Source of the DNA: Nocardiopsis_B mangrovi
Lineage (GTDB): Bacteria > Actinomycetota > Actinomycetes > Streptosporangiales > Streptosporangiaceae
Assembly (NCBI RefSeq): GCF_042653925.1
Contig: NZ_JBHSFQ010000033.1
Coordinates: 1-64,000, forward strand
Reading direction: 5' to 3'
Length of the DNA stretch: 64,000 nt
Position numbers and translations under genes: made by a program
The notes under the pieces: generated by a model
Seen by the model: only the letters and a program-made list of their open reading frames with translations
What the model was told of the DNA's origin: nothing
Databases searched by the model: none
Part shown: piece after piece, positions 1 through 8,700 of the stretch
Layout of the letters: each line of letters opens with the position of its first letter
Numbering within the stretch: position 1 is the stretch's first letter

Positions 1-9
1 CTTCGGCAT
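1..9 (-). CDS. 5' end of a minus-strand gene leaving the window (Met-Pro-Lys...)
   Basis: Only the first three codons (ATG CCG AAG on the minus strand) are inside the window. The call rests on an excellent ribosome binding site, GGAGGAG, on the minus strand at about 19-25, some 8 bases upstream of this ATG. Nothing can be said about the product. If correct, the 5' control region of this gene is inside the gene-free stretch that follows. Confidence 0.4.
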
Positions 10-1698
10 GGGTCGCTCTCCTCCGTGCAACGGCGCCGTGTTCGGCGCCTCTCGATCAGACGTCGAACGGCACACGACCCGATCGACATCACGGCCGAAC
101 TTTTTTCCGAACGCGGCGGCGGACCGGCCCGCAGGCCATCCGATCCACGACATCGCCGCTGGTGAGGACGCTGGTGGAGACGCTGGACCCCAGAGCCGAC
201 GGACCGGGTCGCGGCCGGCCATCCGGCCTGTTTTCGCCACCTCGGCCCGCCCCGTCTCGCCCGACGGGTTCGGCTGCGTGAGGGGCGGGCCCTGTGGCGC
301 CCTCGGCGGGCGCCGGGAAATGCAACGGGGCTGTCCATTTTTCGGCGAATTTTCGGTTGCGGTCAGCGGGCGGCCGAGACGCCGGGGGGACGCGTATCGG
401 TCGGCGCAGGCGGGGAACGATAAATCGCATCCGTGTATCAACGCCGCGATCCGCGCCGGGGGCGGGAGAAGCGACCCGCCGGCCGGCGAACGATCGCCAC
501 GGTGGCATGCGCGCCCATTGCGGTCCCGTCCCCTTGACGCCGGGGACGGGAAATTTTCCCCAGCGGGCGGCGGTCCACTGTGGGAGCGCCGCCGATGTGG
601 CGGCCCTGGCGGCGGCACCGCGGCCCTGGAGCTCCTCGGTGTGCTGGTCCGCCGCCCGCTGCCCGGCCGGGACACCACCCTCCGACCTGCGCACACGGCC
701 GGGAAGAGGGGAATCTCGACTCCGCGCCGGTCCCCGGGCGGCCACCCGCGGACTCCGGGCCCGCACCGCCGGATCCACCGCCGGAAATCAACGGAAGCCA
801 GCGGAAACCGGCGGAGGTCAGTGGAAATCGACGGGACCGGTGGTTGATCCGGGGCCGGTGAAATCCAGGAGAATCCACTGGCTTATCCGGTTTCACCATC
901 GTCTATGAATTTATTCGATGGCAGAGACGCGACCTTTCATGCGACCGGGACAACGGTACCGGATGGGATTTCCGTCGATCCGCAATACAGAAACGGCGAC
1001 TCCGCCGCATTCCATCCAGCGCGATCCGCCGACGGCGCCGCAGCGAAAAATGAGTCACGCCGGACGGATGTTCCGCCGCCCCGATCCCCGTCGGGGACAC
1101 GGACGCCCGGCCTCCACCGGCGGAACCCTGGGTGGACCGCGTCGGGCCGGCAGCCGGTGCCGCACACGATCCGGCGGGCCGAACCGCCGCGGCGGAACCC
1201 GGCACCGCCACGGCCACCTCGGCGAAGATCACCGCGACCTCCGACGTCGGGCCGGATGCCGACGCGCCGGATCCGGCCACGGCCCGTCCACCGGAAGGCG
1301 CTGTTGGCCGACTCCGGCCGCCCACCCGGCAGGAGCGCCGCGATGATCGCGCGAATCAGGGGCGCCCGTCCGCCCGGCCGCCGGAAGCTCGCTTCATCAG
1401 GGCCTTTATCGATTCCTTATCGGCCATGCGCACGTCGCCGACACAGCGTGATCCTTCATGCAATACGCGCCACACGATCACGAAAACGTCCGTTTCCGCG
1501 TCCAATCACATGGTTTTAAGATCACCGTATCAACCCCAGTGAGAAAGTGACGCCGACCGGGTACACTTCATCGATAATTGCAACCCGTTCGACCGGCATA
1601 CCGTCCATGCTCCAGGGTTGAAGACCAGCCGACCGCGCGACTTCCACTCGGCGAACCGGGATGGTGCGGCATGATCCAAAATCACGGGGAACACGGTC
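10..1698. other. 1.7-kb stretch without a convincing gene
   Basis: Several open frames exist here on both strands, but they overlap one another, are rich in Arg, Gly, Pro and Ala, show no recognisable domain and lack good start contexts; they are what GC-rich non-coding DNA yields. The stretch holds a tandem 10-bp repeat (separate entry). From about 1400 to 1700 the DNA becomes visibly more AT-rich, which marks the promoter region of the SARP gene at 1699. Decayed genes may be present but I cannot identify any. Confidence 0.5.
783..832 (+). repeat. Five tandem degenerate 10-bp repeats, consensus GGAAnYCRRC
   Basis: Five consecutive 10-base units read GGAAATCAAC, GGAAGCCAGC, GGAAACCGGC, GGAGGTCAGT and GGAAATCGAC; a weaker sixth begins GGGACCGG. 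The period is close to one helical turn, so all units face the same side of the helix. It is not a multiple of three, so the array is unlikely to be a repeat inside a protein. It may be a cooperative binding site; the target gene is unclear because the SARP start lies about 870 bases downstream. Confidence 0.55.
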
Positions 1699-2448
1699 AT
1701 GAGATTCAATATCCTCGGGTCCCTTGAAATATTCACCTCCGACAATAGACCCCTCCAGTTGAACGCGCCCAAGACCAGGCAGCTGCTCGTGCTCCTGTTG
1801 ATCAGGAACAACGCGGTCGTGGGCGTCGACACGCTGATCGAGGAGCTCTGGGGTGACGAACCGCCGCGCAGCGCTCTGACAACGCTGCGCACCTACATCC
1901 ACAACATCCGCCGGCTCCTGGCCGAAGATCCGGCATCGGCCGGGCGCGACCTTCTGGCGACACGGCAGGCCGGGTACGTGCTCCTCGTGGACGACGACCG
2001 CGTGGACGCGAAGGTGTTCGAACAGCTCGTCGAGAGCGGACGGGCGCGGCTGGAGGGCGGGGAACCGGAGGCGGGGGCGCGGGATCTCCGCGCGGCGGTG
2101 GCGCTCTGGCGCGGGCCCGCCATCGCGAACGACCGCTTCGGCGGCGTGCTCGGCGCGCACGCCATCCACCTGGAGGAGATGCGGATCCAGGCCATCCACC
2201 TGCGCATCACGGCGGAGAAGGCCCTGGGCCGGGATCAGGAGCTCATCCCGGAACTCCGGTCGCTCGCCGTGTCCCACCCCTACAACGAGGTGTTCCACGC
2301 CGAGCTCATCGAATCCCTCTGCCGGTCGGGCCGCCGGGCCGAGGCGTTGCAGGCGTACCAGCGGCTCCAGTCGAATCTCCACCGGGATCTCGGTATCGCT
2401 CCGGCGCCGGAGATCCAGCGGCTGCACGCGAAACTCACGAGCCACTGA
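1699..2448 (+). CDS. SARP-family transcriptional regulator (small, no ATPase domain)
   Basis: 249-residue Streptomyces antibiotic regulatory protein. Residues 1-90 form the OmpR-like winged helix (MRFNILGSLEI..., later LIEELWGDEPPRSA...LRTYIHNIRRLL), and about 95-245 form the bacterial transcriptional activator (BTAD) domain of stacked helices (VDAKVFEQLVESGRARL..., ending LGIAPAPEIQRLHAKL). There is no NB-ARC or TPR extension, unlike the large AfsR-type protein at 17665. Family members activate antibiotic-type gene clusters by binding direct repeats in promoters. The ATG has GGGGAA about 10 bases upstream, and the leader is AT-rich. It lies beside the haloperoxidase and acyl-ligase genes and is the best candidate pathway activator; this is inferred from position. 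Confidence 0.92.
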   Translation: MRFNILGSLEIFTSDNRPLQLNAPKTRQLLVLLLIRNNAVVGVDTLIEELWGDEPPRSALTTLRTYIHNIRRLLAEDPASAGRDLLATRQAGYVLLVDDDRVDAKVFEQLVESGRARLEGGEPEAGARDLRAAVALWRGPAIANDRFGGVLGAHAIHLEEMRIQAIHLRITAEKALGRDQELIPELRSLAVSHPYNEVFHAELIESLCRSGRRAEALQAYQRLQSNLHRDLGIAPAPEIQRLHAKLTSH

Positions 2449-2616
2449 GCAGCGCCGGCACCGGAGGACGCCCGCCGACGGCCGCGCGGATCCCCTTCCG
2501 AGCGCCGCCGCGGCAACGAGGCCGCTGGCGCGCACCGCACAGCGCCGGGGTGTCGTCGGCGGGGCCGGTCGGCCCCATCCGGCCCGATGCCTGCTTCGCG
2601 GCATCGGTGGAGCAGC

Positions 2617-2654
2617 GGCCCGGCGCGGCGCGATGGACGCGCCCGCGCCGGGCC
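2617..2654. terminator. Strong GC hairpin downstream of the haloperoxidase gene
   Basis: Perfect 12-bp arms GGCCCGGCGCGG (2617-2628) and CCGCGCCGGGCC (2643-2654), with an inner CGCG/CGCG stem in the loop. It sits just past the stop codon of the minus-strand haloperoxidase gene and between two convergent genes, so it probably ends transcription from both sides. There is no T tract, as is usual in actinomycetes. Confidence 0.65.
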
Positions 2655-2667
2655 CCGTCGACCCCGG

Positions 2668-4341
2668 TCAGATGGTGATCCGGTCACCGTCGAACGTGGT
2701 CAGGCTGAACGTGCCCTTCTCGTGGGTCGTGGGCTGCTGGTCGCGCAGGATCCCGATGGCGACCTGCTCCCCCACCCGGATGCCCTCCTGGTAGGTGCCC
2801 GGCCGCGCATGGACGCCGCTCATGCACCGGCCGGCGGCGATGTTGGCGGCTAGCTTGTTGAGTTCGCCGCCGATCGTGAGCCGGTCGGCGTCGGACCCCG
2901 TGTACGGCACCAGCGCCGTACCCGCACGGTCGGGGACGACGGGGTTCGGCAGCGGGCAGCTCTCGTTGAAGAACGCCTTGAGGACGGTCACGCACGCTCC
3001 CGCGACGACCAGGTGGCCGGCCGGGTACTCCGGGCTCATCGGCGACCCCATGCCCAGCGCCTGCGGGAGGAGGTAGGACCCGTGCTTCGCGCGGGTGCGG
3101 TCAAGGGCGCCGGACTCCAGCAGCTCGCGGTGGATCAGTCCGTCGTAGCGCCCCGGGTCGCGGCTGAGCTGGACCTCGATGCGGCCGCCGAACGCCTCGG
3201 GCCGGGCCCGCCGGTGGACGACGAACTGCTGGTACAGGTTCGCCTTCAGCGCCCGCGTGTCGACCTCCGCCAGCAGGGTGAGGACGTGCGGGCCCCCGAA
3301 GGTCGCGAACCCCGTCTGGCCCCTGGTCGTCCGGTACGGGTTGCCGGCGTCCAGCAGTTCGGAGTTCGGGATCCCGCTGCTCAACAGGATCAGGGCGGCG
3401 TTGAGGTAGGCCTGGTAAGCCTGGTCGAAGTGCACGTAGTGGGCGAGGTCCCGCGGCGTCTGGATGTAGCGGGTGGTGGAGTAGTCCCGTTCCACCCCCC
3501 GCGCCGCACCGCGCTGGACCGCCAGCCACTCCCCGAAATCGGTGGCGTAGTCGACGGGCTCGATCGTGTCCTGGCGCTGCACGATCGTGTGCGTGCCGAA
3601 GCGGACGTCGCGCAGCAGGAACTGGGAGAGGAAGGGACCGACCAGGTCGCCGCGCGAGGTGCCGCGGAACAGGGAGCGGGGCGTGACCCGGCCCCCCTGC
3701 TTCGGGCCTGCGTAGCCGGAGAACGACGACATCTCGTCCGCGGCCGCCCGCACCAGAGCGGGGGCGTCGTCGAATTCGACGAAGGGGACGTCGCGCAGCA
3801 GCGCCATCCAGTAGACCTCGCCGAGTTCGGCGGCGAACTCAGGGCTGTCCATACGCGGAGCCGGGGGGCACACCAGCCCGTGTGAATCAGGGCCCTCGAT
3901 GTCCAGGCCGAACGCGCTCAGCGGATTGAGCTGCGGCCGGCCGTCGCGGAGGCCGCGCGGAACCCGCTCGAAGGCCGCGACGCTCGGGTCGGTCATCGCC
4001 CTGTCCCAGAGGGCGTAGGCGTCCAGGTCCACCTCGCCGTGCTCGTCGTGCGGCAGCCCCTTGGAGTAGGACGCCAGGTAGGGCTCCTCGTGCTCACCGT
4101 TGTCGCGGTGCCGGGGGAACAGGCTCTGGTAGGCGCGGTTGGCGGCCCGGATCCGGATCCGGTAGCCCGTGCCGCGCCGGAGGAAGCCGCTGCCGGCCAG
4201 GGCCGGGACCGCCACCGCGGTCCCGGCTTCGCCGTCGCGGTCGGGCGCCGTGGTCGCGACCCCCGCCACCGTGGTGTCCGGGTCGTCGACGATGGCGTCG
4301 GCCGGCCCCGCGGATCGGCCGCGGTTCGCGTTGTTCTGCAT
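2668..4341 (-). CDS. Vanadium-dependent haloperoxidase-like protein (PAP2 superfamily) with altered vanadate ligands
   Basis: 557 residues, resembling algal and bacterial vanadium haloperoxidases, which use H2O2 to oxidise halides for halogenation. The C-terminal half has the three vanadate motifs: FVVHRRARPEAFGGR (Arg380), SPEYPAGH (His443) and RCMSGVHARPGTYQEG (Arg505, His511 as the axial His). Two expected ligands differ: the Lys eight residues before Arg380 is Gln372, and the Ser of the S-G-H motif is Ala441. Activity may therefore be unusual or absent. The ATG at 4341 is chosen because AAAGGA lies 8 bases upstream; further upstream in-frame codons run into the neighbouring gene. No clear Sec signal is visible. 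It lies 155 bases downstream of a flavoprotein oxidase on the same strand, a possible H2O2 source. Confidence 0.85.
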   Translation of the reverse strand: MQNNANRGRSAGPADAIVDDPDTTVAGVATTAPDRDGEAGTAVAVPALAGSGFLRRGTGYRIRIRAANRAYQSLFPRHRDNGEHEEPYLASYSKGLPHDEHGEVDLDAYALWDRAMTDPSVAAFERVPRGLRDGRPQLNPLSAFGLDIEGPDSHGLVCPPAPRMDSPEFAAELGEVYWMALLRDVPFVEFDDAPALVRAAADEMSSFSGYAGPKQGGRVTPRSLFRGTSRGDLVGPFLSQFLLRDVRFGTHTIVQRQDTIEPVDYATDFGEWLAVQRGAARGVERDYSTTRYIQTPRDLAHYVHFDQAYQAYLNAALILLSSGIPNSELLDAGNPYRTTRGQTGFATFGGPHVLTLLAEVDTRALKANLYQQFVVHRRARPEAFGGRIEVQLSRDPGRYDGLIHRELLESGALDRTRAKHGSYLLPQALGMGSPMSPEYPAGHLVVAGACVTVLKAFFNESCPLPNPVVPDRAGTALVPYTGSDADRLTIGGELNKLAANIAAGRCMSGVHARPGTYQEGIRVGEQVAIGILRDQQPTTHEKGTFSLTTFDGDRITI

Positions 4342-4496
4342 GGACGTCCTTTCATGTCGCGGCTCCCCGGCGAGGGAGCCGGAGAGGAGGGAGGAGAGGG
4401 GGAGGAGAGAACGATGCACGGCGCCGGCCCCCCGGTGACCGGGGGCGCACGGTGGCCGTTTCGGCCGGGGCGGGGCCGGGGTCCGGAGGCCGGCGG

Positions 4497-6062
4497 TCAG
4501 TGGCCCGTGCCGCGGAGCCGTCGCGGCCAGATCCCCTGCTTTCCCGGGGCCAGGATTCCGTTGGGGTCGAGCGCGTCCTTGATCCGCTCGCTCAGCCGCA
4601 GCAGGGCGTGGTCGTTGAAGCCGAAGGTGGCCGCCACCCGGTCCATGATCGAGGGGTGCGCGCGATAGGCGCCGTAGCCGCGCTCGGCGGCGCGGCCGAT
4701 CAGCGCCTCGCACAGTTCAAGGGTGCGCCTGCGGTCGCCGGCCGCCTCGGTGTCGAACATCATGAGGTGGATCTGGTGCATCTCGCGCTCACCGAAGATG
4801 AAGTTGCCCATGTAGTCCTTGCCGAACTCGCGGTAGAGATCGCGGGCCAGCTCATAGAGCCCGAGCGCGTCCTCGCCGGTGGCGGGGGCCATGGGCGCGA
4901 AGTCGATGTGGCCGGCGTTGTCCAGCCACTGGAAGATGCCGGCGGTCTCCAGGTTGGGCCGGCCGGCCATGATCTCGGCGCGGGCGGCGAGAACGGGGCT
5001 GTCGTGCTCGCCGGCGAAGTGGAACCGCGCCCCCGGGATCGCGGAGAAGGCGTCGCGGACGACGGACCACTGGGCGTCCATCGACTCATCGGTTCCGTAC
5101 AGGGCCCCGTAGAAGTTCCACATGCCGATGCGCTGGTCGGCCATGATCCGCCGCACCACGCTGTCCGGGATGGGGCCGTCGCCGGAGAAGTACGCCGATC
5201 TCGGCCCCTGCGCCGCGGCGTCGAGCAGCACGCTGCGCATGGAGGGCACGTGGGAGATCGTGCGGTCGAGGCGCAGCGGCCGCAGGATCTCGACGAACGG
5301 GCCAAGGTCCTCCTCGCGGGGCAGCGTGATCATGTACGCCCGGTACCCCGCCGGCTCCGGCAGCAGCCACAGGCCGATCTTCGTCACGACGCCGAAGTTG
5401 GACTGGGTGAACATCCCGTCGTAGGAGGGGCCGTAGCCGTAGGGGTACACCTGCGCGGTCCTGCTGCCGGGCAGCGCCCCCATACCCGTGCGCACGACCT
5501 CGCCGTCGGGCAGCACGACCTCCATCCCGCACTGGATCGCGAAGTGGTCGCTGTAGGGCGTGTAGCCCATCCCCCGTTCCAGGGTGTTGCCGAGGACGCT
5601 GCCCCAGCCCAGGTCCGGCACGTCCAGCCGGAAGCCGATGTCGTGCTCGTGCAGATGGGCGGCGAGGTCGATGAAGGTCACCCCGGGCTCGACCACGGCG
5701 AAGCCGAGCCGGTCGTCGACCTGGAGGATGCGGTTCATCCGCTTGAGGTCGAGCACGGCCGCACCAGGCAGGCGCGGCGCCGGCCCGCCGAAGCCGAGGT
5801 TCTTGCCGCGGGAGATCGGGGCCAGGGGGATCGAGAACCGGTTGGCGATCCCGACAGCGGCCCGGACCTCCTCGACCGTGGCCGGCAGGACGACCGCCGA
5901 CGGGGAGAAGTGGTCGGCGTCCAGGACCGGGAACGGGTCGTTGTAGCCGGCGAGCTCCGGTCCGTCGGTCAGCACCCACGAGTCGCCGAGCGCTCGCCGG
6001 AACGCCTCGACCGCTGTCGCGAAACGCGTCCCGGAGACGCCGGGCGGGAGTCTGCGCGCCAT
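4497..6062 (-). CDS. FAD-linked oxidase of the vanillyl-alcohol oxidase / 4-cresol dehydrogenase family
   Basis: 521 residues. The N-terminal half is a PCMH-type FAD-binding domain (AVGIANRFSIPLAPISRGKNLGFGG, about 70-95; GNTLERGMGYTPYSDHF, about 165-180). The C-terminal half is the VAO-type cap and ends with the family-typical NGILAPGKQGIWP. Relatives oxidise para-substituted phenols (vanillyl alcohol, eugenol, 4-cresol); oxidases in the family pass electrons to O2 and make H2O2, whereas dehydrogenases use a cytochrome. No cytochrome gene is adjacent, which favours an oxidase, but that is inference. The ATG at 6062 follows a GAGAGGA box 8 to 9 bases upstream. Probably co-transcribed with the downstream haloperoxidase-like gene. 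Confidence 0.88.
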   Translation of the reverse strand: MARRLPPGVSGTRFATAVEAFRRALGDSWVLTDGPELAGYNDPFPVLDADHFSPSAVVLPATVEEVRAAVGIANRFSIPLAPISRGKNLGFGGPAPRLPGAAVLDLKRMNRILQVDDRLGFAVVEPGVTFIDLAAHLHEHDIGFRLDVPDLGWGSVLGNTLERGMGYTPYSDHFAIQCGMEVVLPDGEVVRTGMGALPGSRTAQVYPYGYGPSYDGMFTQSNFGVVTKIGLWLLPEPAGYRAYMITLPREEDLGPFVEILRPLRLDRTISHVPSMRSVLLDAAAQGPRSAYFSGDGPIPDSVVRRIMADQRIGMWNFYGALYGTDESMDAQWSVVRDAFSAIPGARFHFAGEHDSPVLAARAEIMAGRPNLETAGIFQWLDNAGHIDFAPMAPATGEDALGLYELARDLYREFGKDYMGNFIFGEREMHQIHLMMFDTEAAGDRRRTLELCEALIGRAAERGYGAYRAHPSIMDRVAATFGFNDHALLRLSERIKDALDPNGILAPGKQGIWPRRLRGTGH

Positions 6063-6202
6063 GTGACGGTGTCCTCTCTGGGGCTCGACCGCTGCTGACC
6101 TGATGCGAGCCTGACGGAGAACGCCTGTGCCGGGAATGGCCGGTTGGGGTACCCGTTCGGGCGCCTCACGGGGGTGTCCCGTGGACACCGCCGACCGGGC
6201 AA

Positions 6203-6232
6203 TTGAACGGCCGGCCCCCGCCGATCTAGGCT
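6203..6232 (+). promoter_or_regulatory. Probable sigma70-type promoter of the YciI-like gene
   Basis: TTGAAC at 6203-6208 and TAGGCT at 6227-6232 with an 18-base spacer, about 60 bases upstream of the ATG at 6292. The same TAGGCT -10 box precedes the secreted protein gene at 49466, and TAGGGT occurs before the acyl-ligase operon. Confidence 0.5.
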
Positions 6233-6291
6233 CGGCCCGCGGAATCGCCGCCGCCCGGACCTCCCGGTGCGGCGTGGCGGGAGGAGAAGCG

Positions 6292-6597
6292 ATGCTGTGG
6301 GCCGTGCACTGCCTGGACGCCCCCGGATCGTCGGGGTCACGTGAGAGTGCGCGGGCCGCGCACTCCGCCCGGCTGCGCGCCCCCGGCGACGTGGTCCCCC
6401 TCGTCTACGGGCGGCTGATGAGCGACGACGGCACCGCCGCGGTCGGCAGCCTCCTCGTGGTCGCCGCCGAGGACCGGCACCGGGTGCAGAGCTACCTCGC
6501 CGACGACCCCTTCATCACCGAAGGCGTGTGGGCGGAAGTGCGGATCCACCCGTTCTCCGCGTCGGCGAACGCGCCGGTTCCGCTCGTCCGGGACTGA
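6292..6597 (+). CDS. YciI-like small protein
   Basis: 101 residues with the ferredoxin-like YciI fold: MLWAVHCLDAPGS near the start, ...HSARLRAPGDVVPLVYGRL..., then SLLVVAAEDRHRVQSYLADDPF...GVWAEVRIHPF. The DDPF and E.RIHPF segments are family hallmarks. YciI proteins are small, probably dimeric and suspected enzymes; their roles are mostly unknown. The ATG has GGAGGAG at about 6279-6285, which fixes the start. It stands alone on the plus strand between the divergent flavoprotein gene and the convergent MFS gene. Confidence 0.85.
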   Translation: MLWAVHCLDAPGSSGSRESARAAHSARLRAPGDVVPLVYGRLMSDDGTAAVGSLLVVAAEDRHRVQSYLADDPFITEGVWAEVRIHPFSASANAPVPLVRD

Positions 6598-6617
6598 CCC
6601 CCGGGCGTCCGGGAACG

Positions 6618-6651
6618 GGCGGCGGCCCCCTCTGCGCGGAAGGCCGCCGCC
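6618..6651. terminator. Hairpin between convergent YciI-like and MFS genes
   Basis: Perfect 10-bp arms GGCGGCGGCC (6618-6627) and GGCCGCCGCC (6642-6651) lie between the stop codons of two converging genes. Likely a bidirectional terminator. Confidence 0.6.
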
Positions 6652-6686
6652 TCGGCCTCCCGGCCCCGTCCCCGGCGCGTACCGGC

Positions 6687-7943
6687 TCAGGCCGCGCGGC
6701 GGCGGCCGAGGGAGATCTCCGCGAGCCATACCGCGCAGGCGACCGCCGGGAAGGCCGCTCCCAGGACCGACACGCCGATCCACCCGTGGGCGGCATAGAC
6801 GTAGGCGGACAGGGCGCTGCCGACCGACGCGGACAGGAAGTACGCGACCATGTAGGCGGTGTTGAGCCTGCTGCGCGCCTCCGGGCGGAGGGCGAAGATG
6901 AGGTTCTGGTTGTTGATGTGCGTGCCCTGGACGCCCATGTCCATCAGCACCACGCCGATGACCAGCGCCGCCAGGGAGGTCGCGCCCGCACCGATCAGCA
7001 CGTAGGACAGCGCGGTGATCAGCACGAAGAAGCCGGTGGTCCACGTCGCCCAGCCGCGGTCGGCCAGCCGGCCGGCGAATTTGGCGGCCAGCGCGCCCAT
7101 GACCCCGAACAGCGCGAACGCGCCGATCTCGGCGTTGTTCCAGTCGTAGGGGCGCTCCGCGAGCAGGAACCCCGCGCTCGTCCAGAAGACGCTGAACGTG
7201 GAGAAGGTCAGGGCGCCGTAGACGATGCGCAGCCGCAGCACCGGTTCTTCCCGCACGAGCCGGACCACCGACATCAGCAGCGCCGGGTAGCCCAGGCGCG
7301 TCGTCGGCACGACCGTCGGCAGCGTCCGCCACAGCACGACCGCGATGGCGGCGGAGAGCAGGGCGCCGAGGACGAACACCGCGCGCCAGCCGAAGAGCTC
7401 CGCCACCACTCCGGCGACGGTGCGCGACAGCAGGATGCCCAGCAGCAGCCCGCTCATCACGGTGGCGACCACCTGGCCCTGGCGGCCGTCCGCGGCGAGG
7501 ACATGCGCGAACGGCACGATGACCTGCACGGCCACCGAGGTCAGCCCGACGATCGCCGCGGCGGCCCCGAGGATCGCCAGTGACGGGGCGGCCGCCATGG
7601 CGGCCATGCCGAGCGTCGCCGCGCCGAGGAGCACCGCGAGCAGGCGCCGCCGCTCGACCAGGTCGCCGAGCGGTACGAGGGTGGCCAGTCCGATCGCGTA
7701 GCCGATCTGGGTCACCGTGATCACCAGGCCGACCGCACCGGACCCGGACTCGAACACCTCGGCCAGCCGGTCCACCAGCGGCTGCGCGTAGTAGAGGTTG
7801 GCGATGACCGCACCCGTGGCGAACGCCATCATGGCGACGAGCGCCCGGCCGGCGGGCTGCGGTGGTGGCGGGGTCGACGGCGGCGCCGGCCGGACGTCCG
7901 CGGACGCCGATTCGCCCCGACCCGTTCCCGGACCGTCCGTCAT
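6687..7943 (-). CDS. MFS transporter (DHA-type efflux family)
   Basis: 418 residues with about 12 hydrophobic helices in two halves. The first helix region TGAVIANLYYAQPLVDRLAE and the loop motif PLGDLVERRR are typical of the drug:H+ antiporter branch of the major facilitator superfamily (proteins often named predicted arabinose-efflux permeases). A Pro-rich cytoplasmic tail of about 25 residues precedes helix 1. The ATG at 7943 follows a GGGGGGCGGGCGG stretch. It lies 67 bases downstream of the HAD hydrolase gene on the same strand and is probably co-transcribed with it. It may export the product of the neighbouring acyl-ligase operon; that link is only positional. Confidence 0.88.
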   Translation of the reverse strand: MTDGPGTGRGESASADVRPAPPSTPPPPQPAGRALVAMMAFATGAVIANLYYAQPLVDRLAEVFESGSGAVGLVITVTQIGYAIGLATLVPLGDLVERRRLLAVLLGAATLGMAAMAAAPSLAILGAAAAIVGLTSVAVQVIVPFAHVLAADGRQGQVVATVMSGLLLGILLSRTVAGVVAELFGWRAVFVLGALLSAAIAVVLWRTLPTVVPTTRLGYPALLMSVVRLVREEPVLRLRIVYGALTFSTFSVFWTSAGFLLAERPYDWNNAEIGAFALFGVMGALAAKFAGRLADRGWATWTTGFFVLITALSYVLIGAGATSLAALVIGVVLMDMGVQGTHINNQNLIFALRPEARSRLNTAYMVAYFLSASVGSALSAYVYAAHGWIGVSVLGAAFPAVACAVWLAEISLGRRRAA

Positions 7944-8010
7944 GTCCGCCCGCCCCCCGTCGTTCCGCCGGAGCGCCGGCCGGAGCGCCGCAGCGCGCCG
8001 GCGCGGCCGG

Positions 8011-8700
8011 TCACGTCGCGCTCCCCGCCTGGACGGCCGGCAGGACCGGCCACCCGTTGCCCAGCGCGTGGTCGCGCAGCACCGGATCCTCGCCGACGAC
8101 CGAGGGCCGGCCGACACGGGTCAGCATGTCCAGGTCCGTCGCGTGGTCGCCGTAGGCGGAGCAGCCGGCGGGGTCGAGGCCGAGTTCGGTCATCGTCCGC
8201 TGTACCGCGTCGGCCTTGGCCGCTCCGATCATGGGCTGCCGCACCTCTCCGGTGAGGATCCCGTCGTCGCCGGCGAGCGGCTCGGTGCACAGCACGAGGT
8301 GCGCCCCGAGATCCGCGGCGATCGGTTCGAGGCACCCCCGGAACGACCCGGAGACCAGCACGACCAGGTCGTCCGCCCGGCGGTGGGCGGCGAGCGCGTC
8401 GAGGCTCGCCGCCACGAAGGCCGCCGGCCGCTCGCGGTACTCCGCGTACCAGGCGCGCCCCGCGTCGGTCAGCTCCGCCATCGGCACCCCGGCGAAGAGC
8501 CGGTAGTACGCCCGGTTCACCTCGGTCCGCGGGAGCCCGCCATTGTGCGCCAGATCGCGCAGCCGCCCCGCGGTCTTTTCGTATTCGGTGTCGCCGCCGC
8601 CGTTCCGCTCCATCCAGTAGCGAAGGAAATCGAACATGCTCTTCGCGGTGATGACGGTCTCGTCGACGTCGAAGAACGCAGCCCGAAGCCGGGGTTTCAT
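8011..8700 (-). CDS. HAD-IB family phosphatase
   Basis: 229 residues of the SerB-like HAD subfamily IB. Motif I is FFDVDET with nucleophile Asp11 and acid/base Asp13; motif II is VLVSGSF; a catalytic Lys is in MIGAAKADAVQ; the C-terminal acidic motif is YGDHATDLDML. All residues for phosphoryl transfer are present, so it should dephosphorylate a small metabolite. In A-factor and methylenomycin-furan type pathways a phosphatase removes the phosphate left by dihydroxyacetone phosphate after the AfsA-type step. An AfsA-like gene is encoded 2.7 kb away in the divergent operon, so a matching role is possible but unproven. First gene of the HAD-MFS pair. Confidence 0.88.
   Translation of the reverse strand: MKPRLRAAFFDVDETVITAKSMFDFLRYWMERNGGGDTEYEKTAGRLRDLAHNGGLPRTEVNRAYYRLFAGVPMAELTDAGRAWYAEYRERPAAFVAASLDALAAHRRADDLVVLVSGSFRGCLEPIAADLGAHLVLCTEPLAGDDGILTGEVRQPMIGAAKADAVQRTMTELGLDPAGCSAYGDHATDLDMLTRVGRPSVVGEDPVLRDHALGNGWPVLPAVQAGSAT

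Noticed and set aside
8..1542. Overlapping open frames of 60-280 codons in the first 1.5 kb
   Set aside because: All are Arg/Gly/Pro/Ala-rich, overlap on both strands, have no domain and no consistent start context; typical spurious frames in GC-rich DNA.
4452..6098. 548-codon plus-strand frame
   Set aside because: Antisense shadow of the VAO-type flavoprotein gene; low-complexity Arg/Val/His-rich product.
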